Shown: positions 51,201-62,837, counted from the first letter of the stretch. The stretch: 64,000 nucleotides of DNA from Pontibacter fetidus (GCF_010119545.1 NZ_JAAEAA010000007.1:1-64000); one strand, 5' to 3'. Numbers and translations are program-made. The notes: a model not told the origin generated them from the letters alone.

Positions 51201-52583
51201 AATGAGAATAATGATCTGCCCGAAAATGGCGCTGTTCATCATACGGCTCGCCGATTGCTGCACCGTGTCATCCATTTGTGCCTGGTTAATGCGGTTGGTG
51301 GTAGCAAAGCGCTTGTTAAAATGGAAAGTATGCAGTACAGCTTCCACTATAATTACGGCACCGTCTACAATCAAACCAAAATCCAGGGCGCCCAGGCTCA
51401 TCAGGTTACCGCTCACACCAAAAGCATTCATCATGGTAATGGCAAACAGCATAGCCAGCGGTATAACCGAAGCAACTATAAGCCCGGCACGCAGGTTACC
51501 CAGGAATAATACCAACACAAATACCACGATCAGGGCACCTTCCAGCAGGTTCTTTTCTACAGTACTGATGGCGTTGTTCACCATTTTGGTACGGTCCAGG
51601 AAAGGCTCTATCATGACACCTTCGGGCAAGGATTCGCTGATCTGGGCAATGCGTTCCTTCACCAGCTTAATAACCTGGTTACTGTTGGCACCTTTCAGCA
51701 TCATTACCACAGCACCGGCTACTTCGCCCTGGTCGTTATAGGTCATGGCGCCAAAGCGGGTCGCGTGGCCGTAGCCTACTTCTGCTACGTCGCGCAGGTA
51801 TAAAGGCGAGCCATCGGTTGTGTTCTTAAGTGCTATACTTTCAATGTCTTCTATACTTCCCAGCAGGCCCTCGCTCCGGATAAAAAGTACTGCATCGCCT
51901 TTGTGTATGTAAGAACCGCCGGTGTTCTGGTTGTTATTTTCCAGGGCTGTAAAGACATCGGAGATAGTAAGGCCGTAAGATTTTAGCCGCGAAGGGTCAA
52001 TGGCGATTTCGTATTGTTTCAGGTAACCGCCAAAGCTGCTTACATCGGCCACACCTGGCACGCCCAGCAACTGCCGCCGCACGATCCAGTCCTGAATAGT
52101 ACGCAGTTCGGTGGCGTCGTATTTGCCTTCGTAACCGGGTTTGGGGCGTACCATATACTGGTAAATCTCTCCAAGGCCGGTGGTTACAGGGCCAAGTTCG
52201 GGGCTACCCACACCTTCGGGTATCTGTTGCTGCACGGTTTGCAGGCGCTCAGCCACCTGTTGCCGCGCCCAGTATACATCAACCCCTTCCTGGAAAACGA
52301 TGGTTACCAGCGAAAGACCGAAACGGGAAAAACTGCGGATCTCTTTAATGCCGGGAATATTGCTGTTGGCCTGCTCTACCGGGAAGGTGATTAACCGCTC
52401 TATATCAGGGGCGCCTAACGAAGGCGCTACAGTTATGACCTGCACCTGGTTATCGGTAATGTCGGGCACGGCATCTATGGGCAATCGCGTCACGTTATAT
52501 ACCCCGATCACGACAAGTGCGAAAACGAACAGCCCGATGATGAGCTTATTTTGTATCGAAAAGGCTATAATTCTGTTCAGCAT
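48213..52583 (-). CDS. CusA/CzcA-type RND pump fused to a TolC-like outer-membrane domain
   Basis: A single 1456-aa chain. Residues 1-1040 form a complete heavy-metal RND pump: TM1 (IIGLFVFALVVIGVYNV), FSRFGLSLVTIVFQ, LDFGLIVDGAVIIVEA (proton-relay region), SLGGEFIPALEEGDFAV and FIALFGVAVLNGIVM. A hydrophobic stretch (about 1048-1066, VVGIILMLLLPTMAMAQ) then leads into a TolC-like channel (1067-1456) with AIVKARKQNPQLQNERLQTN and the paired helical halves. The linker resembles a signal peptide, so the TolC part could be cleaved and sent to the outer membrane. Similar long fusions are known in Bacteroidota. It is the first gene of the operon with the adaptor and VIT protein. Confidence 0.87.
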   Translation of the reverse strand: MLNRIIAFSIQNKLIIGLFVFALVVIGVYNVTRLPIDAVPDITDNQVQVITVAPSLGAPDIERLITFPVEQANSNIPGIKEIRSFSRFGLSLVTIVFQEGVDVYWARQQVAERLQTVQQQIPEGVGSPELGPVTTGLGEIYQYMVRPKPGYEGKYDATELRTIQDWIVRRQLLGVPGVADVSSFGGYLKQYEIAIDPSRLKSYGLTISDVFTALENNNQNTGGSYIHKGDAVLFIRSEGLLGSIEDIESIALKNTTDGSPLYLRDVAEVGYGHATRFGAMTYNDQGEVAGAVVMMLKGANSNQVIKLVKERIAQISESLPEGVMIEPFLDRTKMVNNAISTVEKNLLEGALIVVFVLVLFLGNLRAGLIVASVIPLAMLFAITMMNAFGVSGNLMSLGALDFGLIVDGAVIIVEAVLHTFHFNKRFATTNRINQAQMDDTVQQSASRMMNSAIFGQIIILIVYLPILTLQGIEGKMFKPMAQTVTFALIGAAILSLTYVPMMSALFLSKKISHKDTFSDRMMAKVEHIYQKYLRRVIEFPKAIISGAVVLFAGAVLVLLSLGGEFIPALEEGDFAVDTRVLTGSNLNTTIKSTQQAAGILLERFPEVEKVVTKIGSGEIPTDPMPLEASDMMVILKPKKEWTSAASFDEMAEKMGKALQDVPGITAGFQYPVQMRFNELMTGARQDVVCKIFGEDLDTLARYAQKLGSIANTVEGATDLYVETVTGMPQIVIKYNHAAIAQHGTNIADINRTVNAAFAGVSSGLVFEGERRFDLVVRLKGELRQNLTDVQNLLIPTPSGQQIPLYLLADVKLEEGPYQIQREDAKRRIMVGFNVRGRDVQSIVDELQQKVQQQLKLPPGYYVVYGGAFENLEAARQRLTVAVPVSLGLIFLLLYFAFRSVRYGLLIYSAIPLSAIGGIFALWLRGMPFSISAGVGFIALFGVAVLNGIVMIAEFNRLRQAGGLSLKDIVLEGTKSRLRPVLMTASVASLGFLPMALSSGAGAEVQRPLATVVIGGLIVATLLTLFVLPSLYILFEKAAHHDGKPDKPVPKVVGIILMLLLPTMAMAQQPITLEQAIVKARKQNPQLQNERLQTNALQKLQGTAWDIPHTTITGEYGQINSMYKDTRLNVSQSIKFPTVYARQKQLLKQEWQQGVLQAELTDFELQWQVTQLYYDILYARAQQKLLRRTDSLFANFQRNADLRFKLGSSNILEKNTAQTQRGQVALQLKQLQNELTNLQQQFQLVLNTDTVFVPAEHPLKMEITILTDSTTIAGHPYLKLLQQQQQVSQASTKTEQARLLPDLQAGYNNQSIKGIQNVDGVDRNFTSSDRFTSVEVGIGVPLFYGAQKSRIQAAKIQEQKTRNNYTSGKLSLELQLRKAMDQYQVAAENLAYYEKTALPNAELIIKTADEQFRGGEIDYLEWVLLTNQAISLQTNYIDAVRSYNQTILEITALTGSR

Positions 52584-55221
<2,638 letters not shown>

Positions 55222-55240
55222 CCTCTAGTTGTTACTCATA

Positions 55241-55278
55241 AAAAAGCGCGGTGCATAAAGATGTACCGCGCTTTTTTT
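55241..55278 (+). terminator. rho-independent terminator after GH97
   Basis: AAAAAGCGCGGT (55241-55252) pairs with ACCGCGCTTTTT (55265-55276), followed by further Ts. Confidence 0.92.
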
Positions 55279-55345
55279 GATTAAATCGAATTATTATGCG
55301 CTATAGTTTGTATCTTTTGAGAGTTAACCTTTTAGCCTTTTACCT

Positions 55346-55531
55346 ATGACCTCCGAAGAATTTGAAGCGAACTATACCCAAACCCTGGATACGATCTTAG
55401 AAGCCCTTGCTAACAGCTCCGAAGTTAAACCCGAAAAGTTTTATAGCCTGGCCTGCGTTATCGAGAACCTACGTTATTTCAGCCCGGTGTTTTATGGCGC
55501 TATCAAGCCTTCTGAAGACAAGCCACTTTAA
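55346..55531 (+). CDS. hypothetical 61-aa protein
   Basis: Starts MTSEEFEANYTQTLDTILEAL and is probably helical and soluble. No family recognised. The ATG is supported by the absence of upstream in-frame coding and by a hairpin terminator after the convergent gene. Function unknown. Confidence 0.5.
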   Translation: MTSEEFEANYTQTLDTILEALANSSEVKPEKFYSLACVIENLRYFSPVFYGAIKPSEDKPL

Positions 55532-55580
55532 GGTTACATTACTGTTGCCCTGTTGCAGCGCGGTTGGCAGAGCTTAATGC

Positions 55581-55620
55581 AAAAAAGCCATGCAGTCGCT
55601 TAAAACTACATGGCTTCTAT
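55581..55620. terminator. bidirectional terminator-like hairpin
   Basis: AAGCCATG (55585-55592) pairs with CATGGCTT (55609-55616), flanked by AAAAAA on the left. It lies between convergent stops at 55531 and 55647. Confidence 0.5.
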
Positions 55621-55646
55621 GATGAAAAGGGAAGTATAACTTTTGC

Positions 55647-56384
55647 TTACAGGTTAAGCGCCCTTTTTTTCAATAATATAAATTCTTCTTCCGTTAACGA
55701 GCCTCTTTCCCGGAGCTGCTCCAAGCGTTCTATAGTTGCGATAGAATCTTCTACGGTTTTCGGTCTTATATCTTCATTGCGTACGTCATGCACATCGGCG
55801 TCTGTGTGGCTGTAAGTCGGGTACGTTCTGTCGCGGTGCACTTCCTGGTTCGAGGTATAAAATCTGTTTTCGTCAAACGCCTCGTCGTTATAAAAATCAT
55901 CTGATATGTGGCTGGTTTCTACCTCCCTGTCCCGACGCAGCGCTTCCTCAAATTCATCGTTATGCCTATCTGTGTTATCTGCCACAATATCGCGGTGCGT
56001 GCGGTGTAAATTGTCGCGCACGGCATATTCATAGTCTTCCGGAATGGAGCCACCCTCGTACACCGGGTACCTGCTTATAGAGGTAGAGTCGATAGCCGAT
56101 ACAAATACTTTTTTACTGCTTCTGTCGAGGGCAGCCACGCCAATAGGCACCAGCAGGTACTGGTCGGTGTCGGTATTAAAAAATTTCCGGTCAGCCATTA
56201 CCGATAAGTACCGGGCTTTCATTTGTTTGGGGTCTACAATAAGGTCGCGAACAATACCCAGGCTGTCGCCGTCTGCACCAACTACTCTCCAGCCCAGCAC
56301 ATCGGGGTTATCTTTGGCAATTTTATAGTCTTTCATGGCGCTTAGTGCAACCAGGCGCTCATTTCTAAAATCGTTGTCTTTCAT
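55647..56384 (-). CDS. PRC-barrel protein with a C-terminal SHOCT motif
   Basis: A 245-aa soluble protein. The PRC-barrel domain covers about residues 20-115 (GWRVVGADGDSLGIVRDLIV and ARYLSVMADRKFF, then LLVPIGVAALD). A long acidic, probably disordered segment (125-205, many His/Asp/Arg) follows, ending in a SHOCT-type helix (ATIERLEQLRERGSLTEEEF). PRC barrels bind RNA or partner proteins; SHOCT motifs mediate oligomerisation. The specific role is unknown. It is followed upstream by a small membrane gene on the same strand, probably co-transcribed. Confidence 0.75.
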   Translation of the reverse strand: MKDNDFRNERLVALSAMKDYKIAKDNPDVLGWRVVGADGDSLGIVRDLIVDPKQMKARYLSVMADRKFFNTDTDQYLLVPIGVAALDRSSKKVFVSAIDSTSISRYPVYEGGSIPEDYEYAVRDNLHRTHRDIVADNTDRHNDEFEEALRRDREVETSHISDDFYNDEAFDENRFYTSNQEVHRDRTYPTYSHTDADVHDVRNEDIRPKTVEDSIATIERLEQLRERGSLTEEEFILLKKRALNL

Positions 56385-56405
56385 AGTTATAGTTTGTTTA
56401 TGCTT

Positions 56406-56606
56406 TTATGTTAATAGCGGGTATGTGTTTTGTGGCACTTGGCTGGCCGTTGCCGGTATTCCGGAAGTTGGCAAAGCTGCGGCCTCAGCATTATCTCTGT
56501 CGTTTGTAAATTCATAGATCGCCCAGACCAGGAGCCCCAGAATTATGAGCAGCAGTATCCAGGGCCACACAGGTTTCTTCTTTTTTTCGATGTTTATTTC
56601 TACCAT
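56406..56606 (-). CDS. small single-pass membrane protein
   Basis: A 66-aa protein with a basic N-terminus (MVEINIEKKKKPVWPW), one membrane helix (ILLLIILGLLVWAIYEF), and a polar periplasmic tail. No family recognised. It lies 22 bp upstream of the PRC-barrel gene, on the same strand. Confidence 0.6.
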   Translation of the reverse strand: MVEINIEKKKKPVWPWILLLIILGLLVWAIYEFTNDRDNAEAAALPTSGIPATASQVPQNTYPLLT

Positions 56607-57066
56607 TTCTTTAAGCGTTATTTTCCATAGTTCTGTTTGCGGTTATTACAAATGCAGAGCAAATGCAATTGTAAATTTAGTACGCTGATAATTAGGTTTA
56701 TGTTGATGGCGCGGTATGGCGTAAACGCAAAACCAAATGACCTGCAACTTTAAAAATGGGGCAGAAACAGAATGGGGAATTAGGTAGTTTTTGAACCTGA
56801 AAACCGCTGTTAAACGCAATAGACCAACTATAGCTGCACAACAAAATTGAATTTGTTTTAAGTAATTGCTGTTTATTAGTGACTTTTGCTAAAATTTAGT
56901 AGCAGAAGTATAATACCCGGAGCCTGTGTGGCTCTCCCTCTTACCGCTTTGCTTTTTTAGGCAGGCATATACTTTTAGCCGTAGCGTTCAGCGCTATCCA
57001 GCGAGCACTTCACCTCTCTTGATGACTGTGTTCTGTAGTGATTTGTTTAACTATAAAAACACTTAA
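56607..57066. other. 460-bp divergent intergenic region, no gene seen
   Basis: Presumably holds promoters for the small membrane gene (minus) and the PAS kinase (plus). AACTATA words occur at about 56825 and 57050. No ORF, RNA or strong hairpin seen. Confidence 0.55.
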
Positions 57067-59709
57067 ATGCCTCACAGGTCATCTTTTGCTATAAAGGAAA
57101 TTAGCACTATGCAACAACAGCTGCCTTTCCTTAAAATTTTTGAAGCTCAGTCTGAGTTGGGATTTATAGTTTCTCCTGAACTATACATACTCGCTGTTAC
57201 CGATTCTCTGCTGAAAGAGACCTTTACTTTGCGCGAAAATATTGTCGGCAAGTATGTTTTCGATGTTTTTCCGGATAACCCGGGGGCTCCGGATGCTTCA
57301 TCAACAACAAACTTAAAGAGTGCTTTTAACTATGTGTTATCGGAAGGTAAACCTCACCGGTTAAATGCCCAGCGCTACGACATTTTTGACCCTGAAGAAC
57401 AGGGGAGTTTTATAGAACGCTATTGGCATACAAATACGGTTCCTATTCTTAACGATGCTGGTGAGGTAGTGTGTATTCTGCACGAAACTATAAATGTAAC
57501 CGATGAAATAATGGCCAGGCGCCAGTTACAGGAAAGCCAGGAACGCGAGCGAATTGCGGTAGCACAAGCCGAACAGCAGCGCCTGCGCCTGGAGCGGTTA
57601 TTTGAACAGGCTCCTGCTGCGCTTGCCTTGCTCGAAGGCCCGGATTTTGTTTTTAAGGTGCTGAACAAAACATACAAGCAGCTTTTTCCAGAGCGCGAAA
57701 TGTTAGGAAGGCCCCTGATTGAAGCATTGCCAGAGTTAAAAGATCAGCCTGTATATGATATCATCCAGCACGTTTATAACTCAGCAGAGACTTACGAAGG
57801 AAAGGAGGCAATGGTGCCCATGGTTCGCCATCATGGCCAGCCTGCAGTAGATATGTACTGGAATTTTATTTACCAGGCTCTTTTTGATGCCCAGGGGAAG
57901 GTAAGTGGTATTCTGATCTTTTCGTTAGATGTAACTGAGTTTGTAAAAGCCCGACAGCAAGTTGAGAAAAGTGCTGCATCGTTACAGAAACTAAGTCGTG
58001 AGTTAGAAGGCCGGGTTGAACAGCGAACCATGGAACTTAAGCTGGCACAACGTGAAGCCGAACGACAGAGTAACCGGTTGAACAGCCTGTTTATGCAGGC
58101 ACCAGCTGCCATCTGCATACTCAATGGCCCAGACCTGGTGTATGAGTTTGTAAACCCTACTTATGCTTCACTTTTTCCGGGACGCCAGCTTTTAGGTAAA
58201 CCTATTTTAGATGCTCTTCCCGAAATAAAGGATAATAAAGTATACCAGACCTTTCGGGAGGTTTATGAAACAGGCACTACCCACGAAGAGAAAGAATTGC
58301 TGATACCTTTTGTACGTGCTGAAGTCAGCGAGATGGAGGATAGGTATTTCCGGTTTATACAACAGCCCCGCTACAACGAGCAGGAACAGGTTGACGGAGT
58401 GGTAGTTTTTGCGCTGGAAGTTACCGAACAGGTTAAAGCCCGCAAGTCTGAAGAAGCAAGCGTAAAGCAATTGCGGTTAGTAACCAACTCACTTCCGGTA
58501 CTTATTGGTTACTTAGACCGAGAAGAAAGGTATCGTTTTGCCAATAAAGCTTATGAAAAGTGGTTCCCGCACAAGTCCGAGGATCTGATCGGGAAGAAGC
58601 TTAAAGATGTGATCGGAGAGATTCCGTATCAGAATATAAAAGAATATGTAAAGGAAGGGCTTGCTGGAAAAGCAGTTGTTTTTGAAGCACGGATGCCATA
58701 CCGCCAGGACTTTGTAAAACATATCCATTGCTGTTATGTGCCCGATATACAACATGGCGTGGTGCATGGATTTTATACCCTGATAACTGACATTACCGAT
58801 GATGTGCAGGTACGTCAGGCCCTGAAAGACAGTGAGCAAAAATCAAAAGCGATAGCTGCCATGCTGGCCGTTACCAACCAGGAACTGAAGTTAGCAAACG
58901 ATGCGCTGGGCAAGTATAACTATGAATTGGAAATCAGGGTTGAGCAGCGAACATCAGAACTGCAGAATTCAAATAAACTGCTGCAAAAACAGATCACAGA
59001 AAATAAAAAGGCCGAACAATCACTGTCGGAGTCGCACACAAAATTGCAGGCCCTGACCAGGCACTTGCAGGTAATGCGCGAAGACGAGCGAAAATACATT
59101 GCCCGCGAATTGCACGACGAACTGGGGCAGGCATTTACGGCGCTAAAAATAGACCTGACCCTGATAATGAAAAAACTGGCCGCCGGGAAAATGGAAAAAG
59201 AGCTGTTTTATGCGGAACTGCAATCCATGATGAAAACTATAAACACTTCGATAACAGCAGTGCGCGAAATTGTAGCTACCCTGCGCCCTACTGTGCTCGA
59301 TAATTTTGGTTTGCTCTCCGAGATAGAATCGCAGGCACAGGAGTTTCAGAAACGCACTGCCATATCCCTGCAACTAAACACGTCACTTAAGTATATCCCG
59401 TTAGGGCAGGAGGCAGCTATTGAGGTATACCGGATCATACAGGAGTCCTTAACAAATATTGCACGCCACTCATGGGCAGATGAAGCAACTATAACAATAG
59501 ATAAATCACGGAACCATTTCCGGTTTATAGTAACCGATAACGGAAAAGGGATAGAGGCCGGCAACTTAACGCAATTAAGAACGTTTGGGCTTCTTGGCAT
59601 GCAGGAAAGAGCCGACCGGATAGGAGCCAGCCTGACTTTTGACACGATGGCAAAGAAAGGTGCCAGAATTGTACTAAAAGTGCCCATTACACCACTTTCC
59701 AACTTATAA
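57067..59709 (+). CDS. cytoplasmic multi-PAS sensor histidine kinase (HisKA_3/NarX type)
   Basis: An 880-aa soluble kinase with no membrane helix. About four PAS-like domains precede the kinase (about 20-150, 175-300, 325-460, 470-590); the second and third share an almost identical core (QAPAALALLEGPDF and QAPAAICILNGPDL), indicating internal duplication. A coiled coil (about 590-660) leads to HisKA_3 with the phospho-His H683 in ARELHDELGQAFTALKID, then HATPase with TDNGKGIEAG and FGLLGMQERADRIGA. The LuxR-type regulator gene starts 26 bp downstream, so the two are a two-component pair. Confidence 0.87.
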   Translation: MPHRSSFAIKEISTMQQQLPFLKIFEAQSELGFIVSPELYILAVTDSLLKETFTLRENIVGKYVFDVFPDNPGAPDASSTTNLKSAFNYVLSEGKPHRLNAQRYDIFDPEEQGSFIERYWHTNTVPILNDAGEVVCILHETINVTDEIMARRQLQESQERERIAVAQAEQQRLRLERLFEQAPAALALLEGPDFVFKVLNKTYKQLFPEREMLGRPLIEALPELKDQPVYDIIQHVYNSAETYEGKEAMVPMVRHHGQPAVDMYWNFIYQALFDAQGKVSGILIFSLDVTEFVKARQQVEKSAASLQKLSRELEGRVEQRTMELKLAQREAERQSNRLNSLFMQAPAAICILNGPDLVYEFVNPTYASLFPGRQLLGKPILDALPEIKDNKVYQTFREVYETGTTHEEKELLIPFVRAEVSEMEDRYFRFIQQPRYNEQEQVDGVVVFALEVTEQVKARKSEEASVKQLRLVTNSLPVLIGYLDREERYRFANKAYEKWFPHKSEDLIGKKLKDVIGEIPYQNIKEYVKEGLAGKAVVFEARMPYRQDFVKHIHCCYVPDIQHGVVHGFYTLITDITDDVQVRQALKDSEQKSKAIAAMLAVTNQELKLANDALGKYNYELEIRVEQRTSELQNSNKLLQKQITENKKAEQSLSESHTKLQALTRHLQVMREDERKYIARELHDELGQAFTALKIDLTLIMKKLAAGKMEKELFYAELQSMMKTINTSITAVREIVATLRPTVLDNFGLLSEIESQAQEFQKRTAISLQLNTSLKYIPLGQEAAIEVYRIIQESLTNIARHSWADEATITIDKSRNHFRFIVTDNGKGIEAGNLTQLRTFGLLGMQERADRIGASLTFDTMAKKGARIVLKVPITPLSNL

Positions 59710-59735
59710 ATGTAGAAAACAGAACAGTAAAGAGA

Positions 59736-60368
59736 ATGATTAAATTGTTGATCGCAGATGACTACGTGCTGATCAGGGAAGGACTGAAGAAAGTTCTGAA
59801 AGATGAAGCAGAAATAACTGTAGTTGCCGAAGCCGAGAATGGAGCCGAGGTATTAAATAAACTGAAAAAAAGCCAGGCAAATTTTGTAGTGCTTGACATT
59901 AACATGCCTGTTAGAAGCGGCCTGGATGTGTTGCTGGATATGAAGCGGCTATACACAACTATACCGGTTCTTATACTGAGCATGTACCCTGAAAAAACAT
60001 ATGCCCTGCGTTCTCTGAAAGCGGGAGCAGCGGGGTACCTATCCAAAGACAGTGCGGGTGAGGAACTGGTAACTGCTATCCAGAAAATATGGAATGGCGG
60101 TAAGTATATTTCTGACTCGCTGGCTGAACTGCTTGCTGAAACAGTGGTAAACAATGGTAAGCCCGAAATTGCCCATGAAGTATTGTCTGATCGCGAATTT
60201 CAGATACTCTGTAAAATAGCAGAAGGCGCTTCGCTTAAAACAATTGCCGAAAACCTAAGCATTACCTTAAGCACAGTAAACACGTATCGTGCCCGTATTT
60301 TCGAAAAAATGAAGTTTACGTCTAACACTGACCTGATCCGGTATTGCTTAGAAAACGAGCTGGCCTGA
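59736..60368 (+). CDS. NarL/LuxR-family response regulator
   Basis: A 210-aa regulator. The receiver domain has the acidic pair D8/D9, the phosphoacceptor D54 in VVLDINMPVRSG and the conserved K near GYLSKDSAG. The LuxR-type HTH covers about 145-205, with LSDREFQILCKIAEGASLKT and STVNTYRARIFEKM. It is the expected partner of the adjacent PAS kinase. A hairpin terminator follows directly. Confidence 0.92.
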   Translation: MIKLLIADDYVLIREGLKKVLKDEAEITVVAEAENGAEVLNKLKKSQANFVVLDINMPVRSGLDVLLDMKRLYTTIPVLILSMYPEKTYALRSLKAGAAGYLSKDSAGEELVTAIQKIWNGGKYISDSLAELLAETVVNNGKPEIAHEVLSDREFQILCKIAEGASLKTIAENLSITLSTVNTYRARIFEKMKFTSNTDLIRYCLENELA

Positions 60369-60369
60369 C

Positions 60370-60410
60370 AACTATAGTTGTGTCATAAAAAATACGACAC
60401 AACTATAGTT
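60370..60410 (+). terminator. hairpin terminator built from two AACTATAGTT palindromes
   Basis: AACTATAGTTGTGTC (60370-60384) and its perfect reverse complement GACACAACTATAGTT (60396-60410) surround an A-rich loop. Each arm starts or ends with the decamer AACTATAGTT. It lies 2 bp past the regulator stop. Confidence 0.75.
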
Positions 60411-60647
60411 TGATTGCCTACATAGCTTTAGCAACACTAGTTTCCTTTATCTGGCTTGTTAAAAAGTATCTTTGTATCTGGTTGCTTTCTTAAACCCGTT
60501 AAACCGGGTTAATTCTTTCCTTTTCTATTTAAATTAAGAATTATGAAAGCTGCCAATAAGGTTACCTGACAGTATATTGCTGTTAAGAAATTTCAAATCC
60601 ACAAAACGCTGACCTTACCACAAGATCAAATAAAGCTGCCAGCTAAA

Positions 60648-61061
60648 GTGCCTGTTACGGTGCACGAGTTTAAAAATGAATTTGGCAAAGTCTACTGTAA
60701 AATGTTGCACCTGGTTAACAACCAGGCAATCGTTTTAGAGTGGTATGGCTATTCAACAAAAAACCAGGTAGAGGCGGTCACCAATTGGATAGATCAGTGG
60801 TGCATTCAGCATCCGTGTATTACCCTGGTCAATGACTGTACATATATTCAGTCGGTCTGGTTCGATACCATTGAATGGTTTACTCGTATATGGGTGCAAA
60901 AAATGATCAGGCACGGCCTTCAGAGATTTGTGCATATTGCAAAACAGGACAGTTTTGGAGACAGAATTGGAGTGCAGTTGCAAAAGATACTGGCAGATGA
61001 TGTGCAATTTTACAAGTTCAGTTTAAGAGAGGAAGCTATAAATTGGCTTGAAACCAACTGA
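60648..61061 (+). CDS. hypothetical 137-aa protein
   Basis: Starts at GTG 60648 and encodes VTVHEFKNEFGKVYCKMLHL and a helical domain with NWIDQWCIQHPCITLVNDC. The pattern recalls STAS/SpoIIAA-like alpha/beta folds, but no family is certain. The frame is open upstream to a TGA at 60567-60569, and an in-frame ATG lies eight codons before that stop (60543), so an older start may have been lost. It lies between the response regulator and the phytochrome, possibly part of a signalling cluster. Confidence 0.5.
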   Translation: MPVTVHEFKNEFGKVYCKMLHLVNNQAIVLEWYGYSTKNQVEAVTNWIDQWCIQHPCITLVNDCTYIQSVWFDTIEWFTRIWVQKMIRHGLQRFVHIAKQDSFGDRIGVQLQKILADDVQFYKFSLREEAINWLETN

Positions 61062-61231
61062 TTATTTTCTGTTTTATTAATATATTTAAGTCGGGGCTGA
61101 TGCAGATGCCAGAAAGCATGCGTAAAAAGTCCGAAACACTTTTCTGAGCAACTGGTTTTCTTATAGTTTGAAAACATTGGTCAGTACCATTTTTACTACG
61201 CTTTAACAGGCGATCACGCTTAATACGAACT

Positions 61232-62785
61232 ATGACAAATTCGGCAGCACCCTATCAGGTAACCCTCAATACAAATTACGATTCAGAAATGTGCGGCAGT
61301 ATACCGTTGCATTTGGTAAACCTGGTACAGCCACATGGAGTATTGCTTGTACTAGATAAAAAAGACCTGCGCGTATTACAGGTAAGCGAGAATATCTCCT
61401 CGTTTTTACCAATCGCCCCCGACGAGATTTTAGGTAAAACCCTATCAGATTTCCTTTCTGAAGATAAAAAGGGGGAGATCCTCGCCAAAATCAAAACGCA
61501 AGCCTCACAGGATAAAATACCTTTTACATTAAGTTTCAGCACGCACGGCGAACAGAAGGTTTTTACATCAGTTATACTTCCGCAGGAAGACTACATTCTG
61601 GTGGAAATGGAAGAAAGTGTAAATGCGCCCGCAGAATATTTTATAGGCTTATACCAGCAGATAAAGTACGTAACTACCTTACTGAAGCAGGCTGAAACTA
61701 TAGAAGAACTGGCGCAGCGTTTTACCGAAGAATTTAAAAAGCTTACCGGCTTTGATAAGGTAATGGTGTATCAGTTCGATCCGCAGTGGAACGGTATTGT
61801 AATTGGCCAGGCCGAAGAAGACGATATGGACGATTACATGGGCCTGCGTTTTCCGGCATCAGATGTTCCGAGGCAAGCGCGTGATCTGTATTTCCGTAAT
61901 CCGTACCGCCTTATTCCAACACGCGAGTATACTCCCGTAAAACTTGTACCTGTAATTAACCCGGTTACACAACGCTTTACTGACCTTTCGGAAAGCAACC
62001 TGCGCAGCGTAGCCAACGTGCACCTGGAGTACCTGGCTAACATGAAAATTACGGCATCTATGTCGTTGCCAATTATTATCGAAGATAAACTATGGGGGCT
62101 TATTTCCTGTCATCATAAAACAGCCAAATATCCCGGGTATGAGTTACGCTCTGCTATGGAGTTGTTAGCCGGTATACTGTCGGCACAGATAGAAGTGAAA
62201 CAGCGCGTAGAGGATATGAGCCTGCGGGTACACCTGAGAAGCATCCATGTGAAGCTGATGGAGCAACTATATACATCTGCCAATTTTGCGGAAGGTATAC
62301 TGGAAGGCAACACAACTATAGTTGACCTGTTATCGCTTTCTGGGGCAGTGGTAGCTTACGAAGGCAATACCTGGACCATCGGAACAACCCCGGATAAGCA
62401 GGAAGTGAAAGATCTGCTTTCCTGGCTTCGCCGCACTAAAACAAGCGGTGTTTTTGCCACATCTTCGCTTCCGGTAGATTACCCCCACAGCAAAGATTAT
62501 AAAGACGTGGCCAGCGGCCTGATAGCGTTACCAATTAATGCAGAGCAAGGCGATTTTATACTTGGTTTCAGGCCAGAACTGATACAGACCGTGAACTGGG
62601 GTGGCAACCCTAACAATGCCATACAGATGGAGGCGGACGGAAAGTCGTATCATCCGCGAAATTCGTTTGAGATTTATAAGGAAACAGTAAAGAATACATC
62701 GGCTACATGGCTACCGGAAGAACTGGCCGCTTCCGATACCCTGCGAAATGCAATACTGGAGAAGCTGATAAAGGAACGTTATTAA
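61232..62785 (+). CDS. bacteriophytochrome photosensory module (PAS-GAF-PHY), no kinase
   Basis: A 517-aa red/far-red light sensor that binds a bilin, probably biliverdin. Cys21 in DSEMCGSIPLHLVNLVQPHG is the expected thioether attachment residue. The GAF domain has PASDVP (208-213, with D211) and CHH (293-295). The PHY domain tongue shows VNWGGNP and HPRNSFEIY. A full sensor histidine kinase domain is absent, so output must go through a partner. The CheB/CheR hybrid 52 bp downstream is the likeliest partner by context. Confidence 0.9.
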   Translation: MTNSAAPYQVTLNTNYDSEMCGSIPLHLVNLVQPHGVLLVLDKKDLRVLQVSENISSFLPIAPDEILGKTLSDFLSEDKKGEILAKIKTQASQDKIPFTLSFSTHGEQKVFTSVILPQEDYILVEMEESVNAPAEYFIGLYQQIKYVTTLLKQAETIEELAQRFTEEFKKLTGFDKVMVYQFDPQWNGIVIGQAEEDDMDDYMGLRFPASDVPRQARDLYFRNPYRLIPTREYTPVKLVPVINPVTQRFTDLSESNLRSVANVHLEYLANMKITASMSLPIIIEDKLWGLISCHHKTAKYPGYELRSAMELLAGILSAQIEVKQRVEDMSLRVHLRSIHVKLMEQLYTSANFAEGILEGNTTIVDLLSLSGAVVAYEGNTWTIGTTPDKQEVKDLLSWLRRTKTSGVFATSSLPVDYPHSKDYKDVASGLIALPINAEQGDFILGFRPELIQTVNWGGNPNNAIQMEADGKSYHPRNSFEIYKETVKNTSATWLPEELAASDTLRNAILEKLIKERY

Positions 62786-62837
62786 CCCAACAGGCAGAAC
62801 AGGCAGAGACAGCAAAAAGGATTGATCAGAATTGAGA

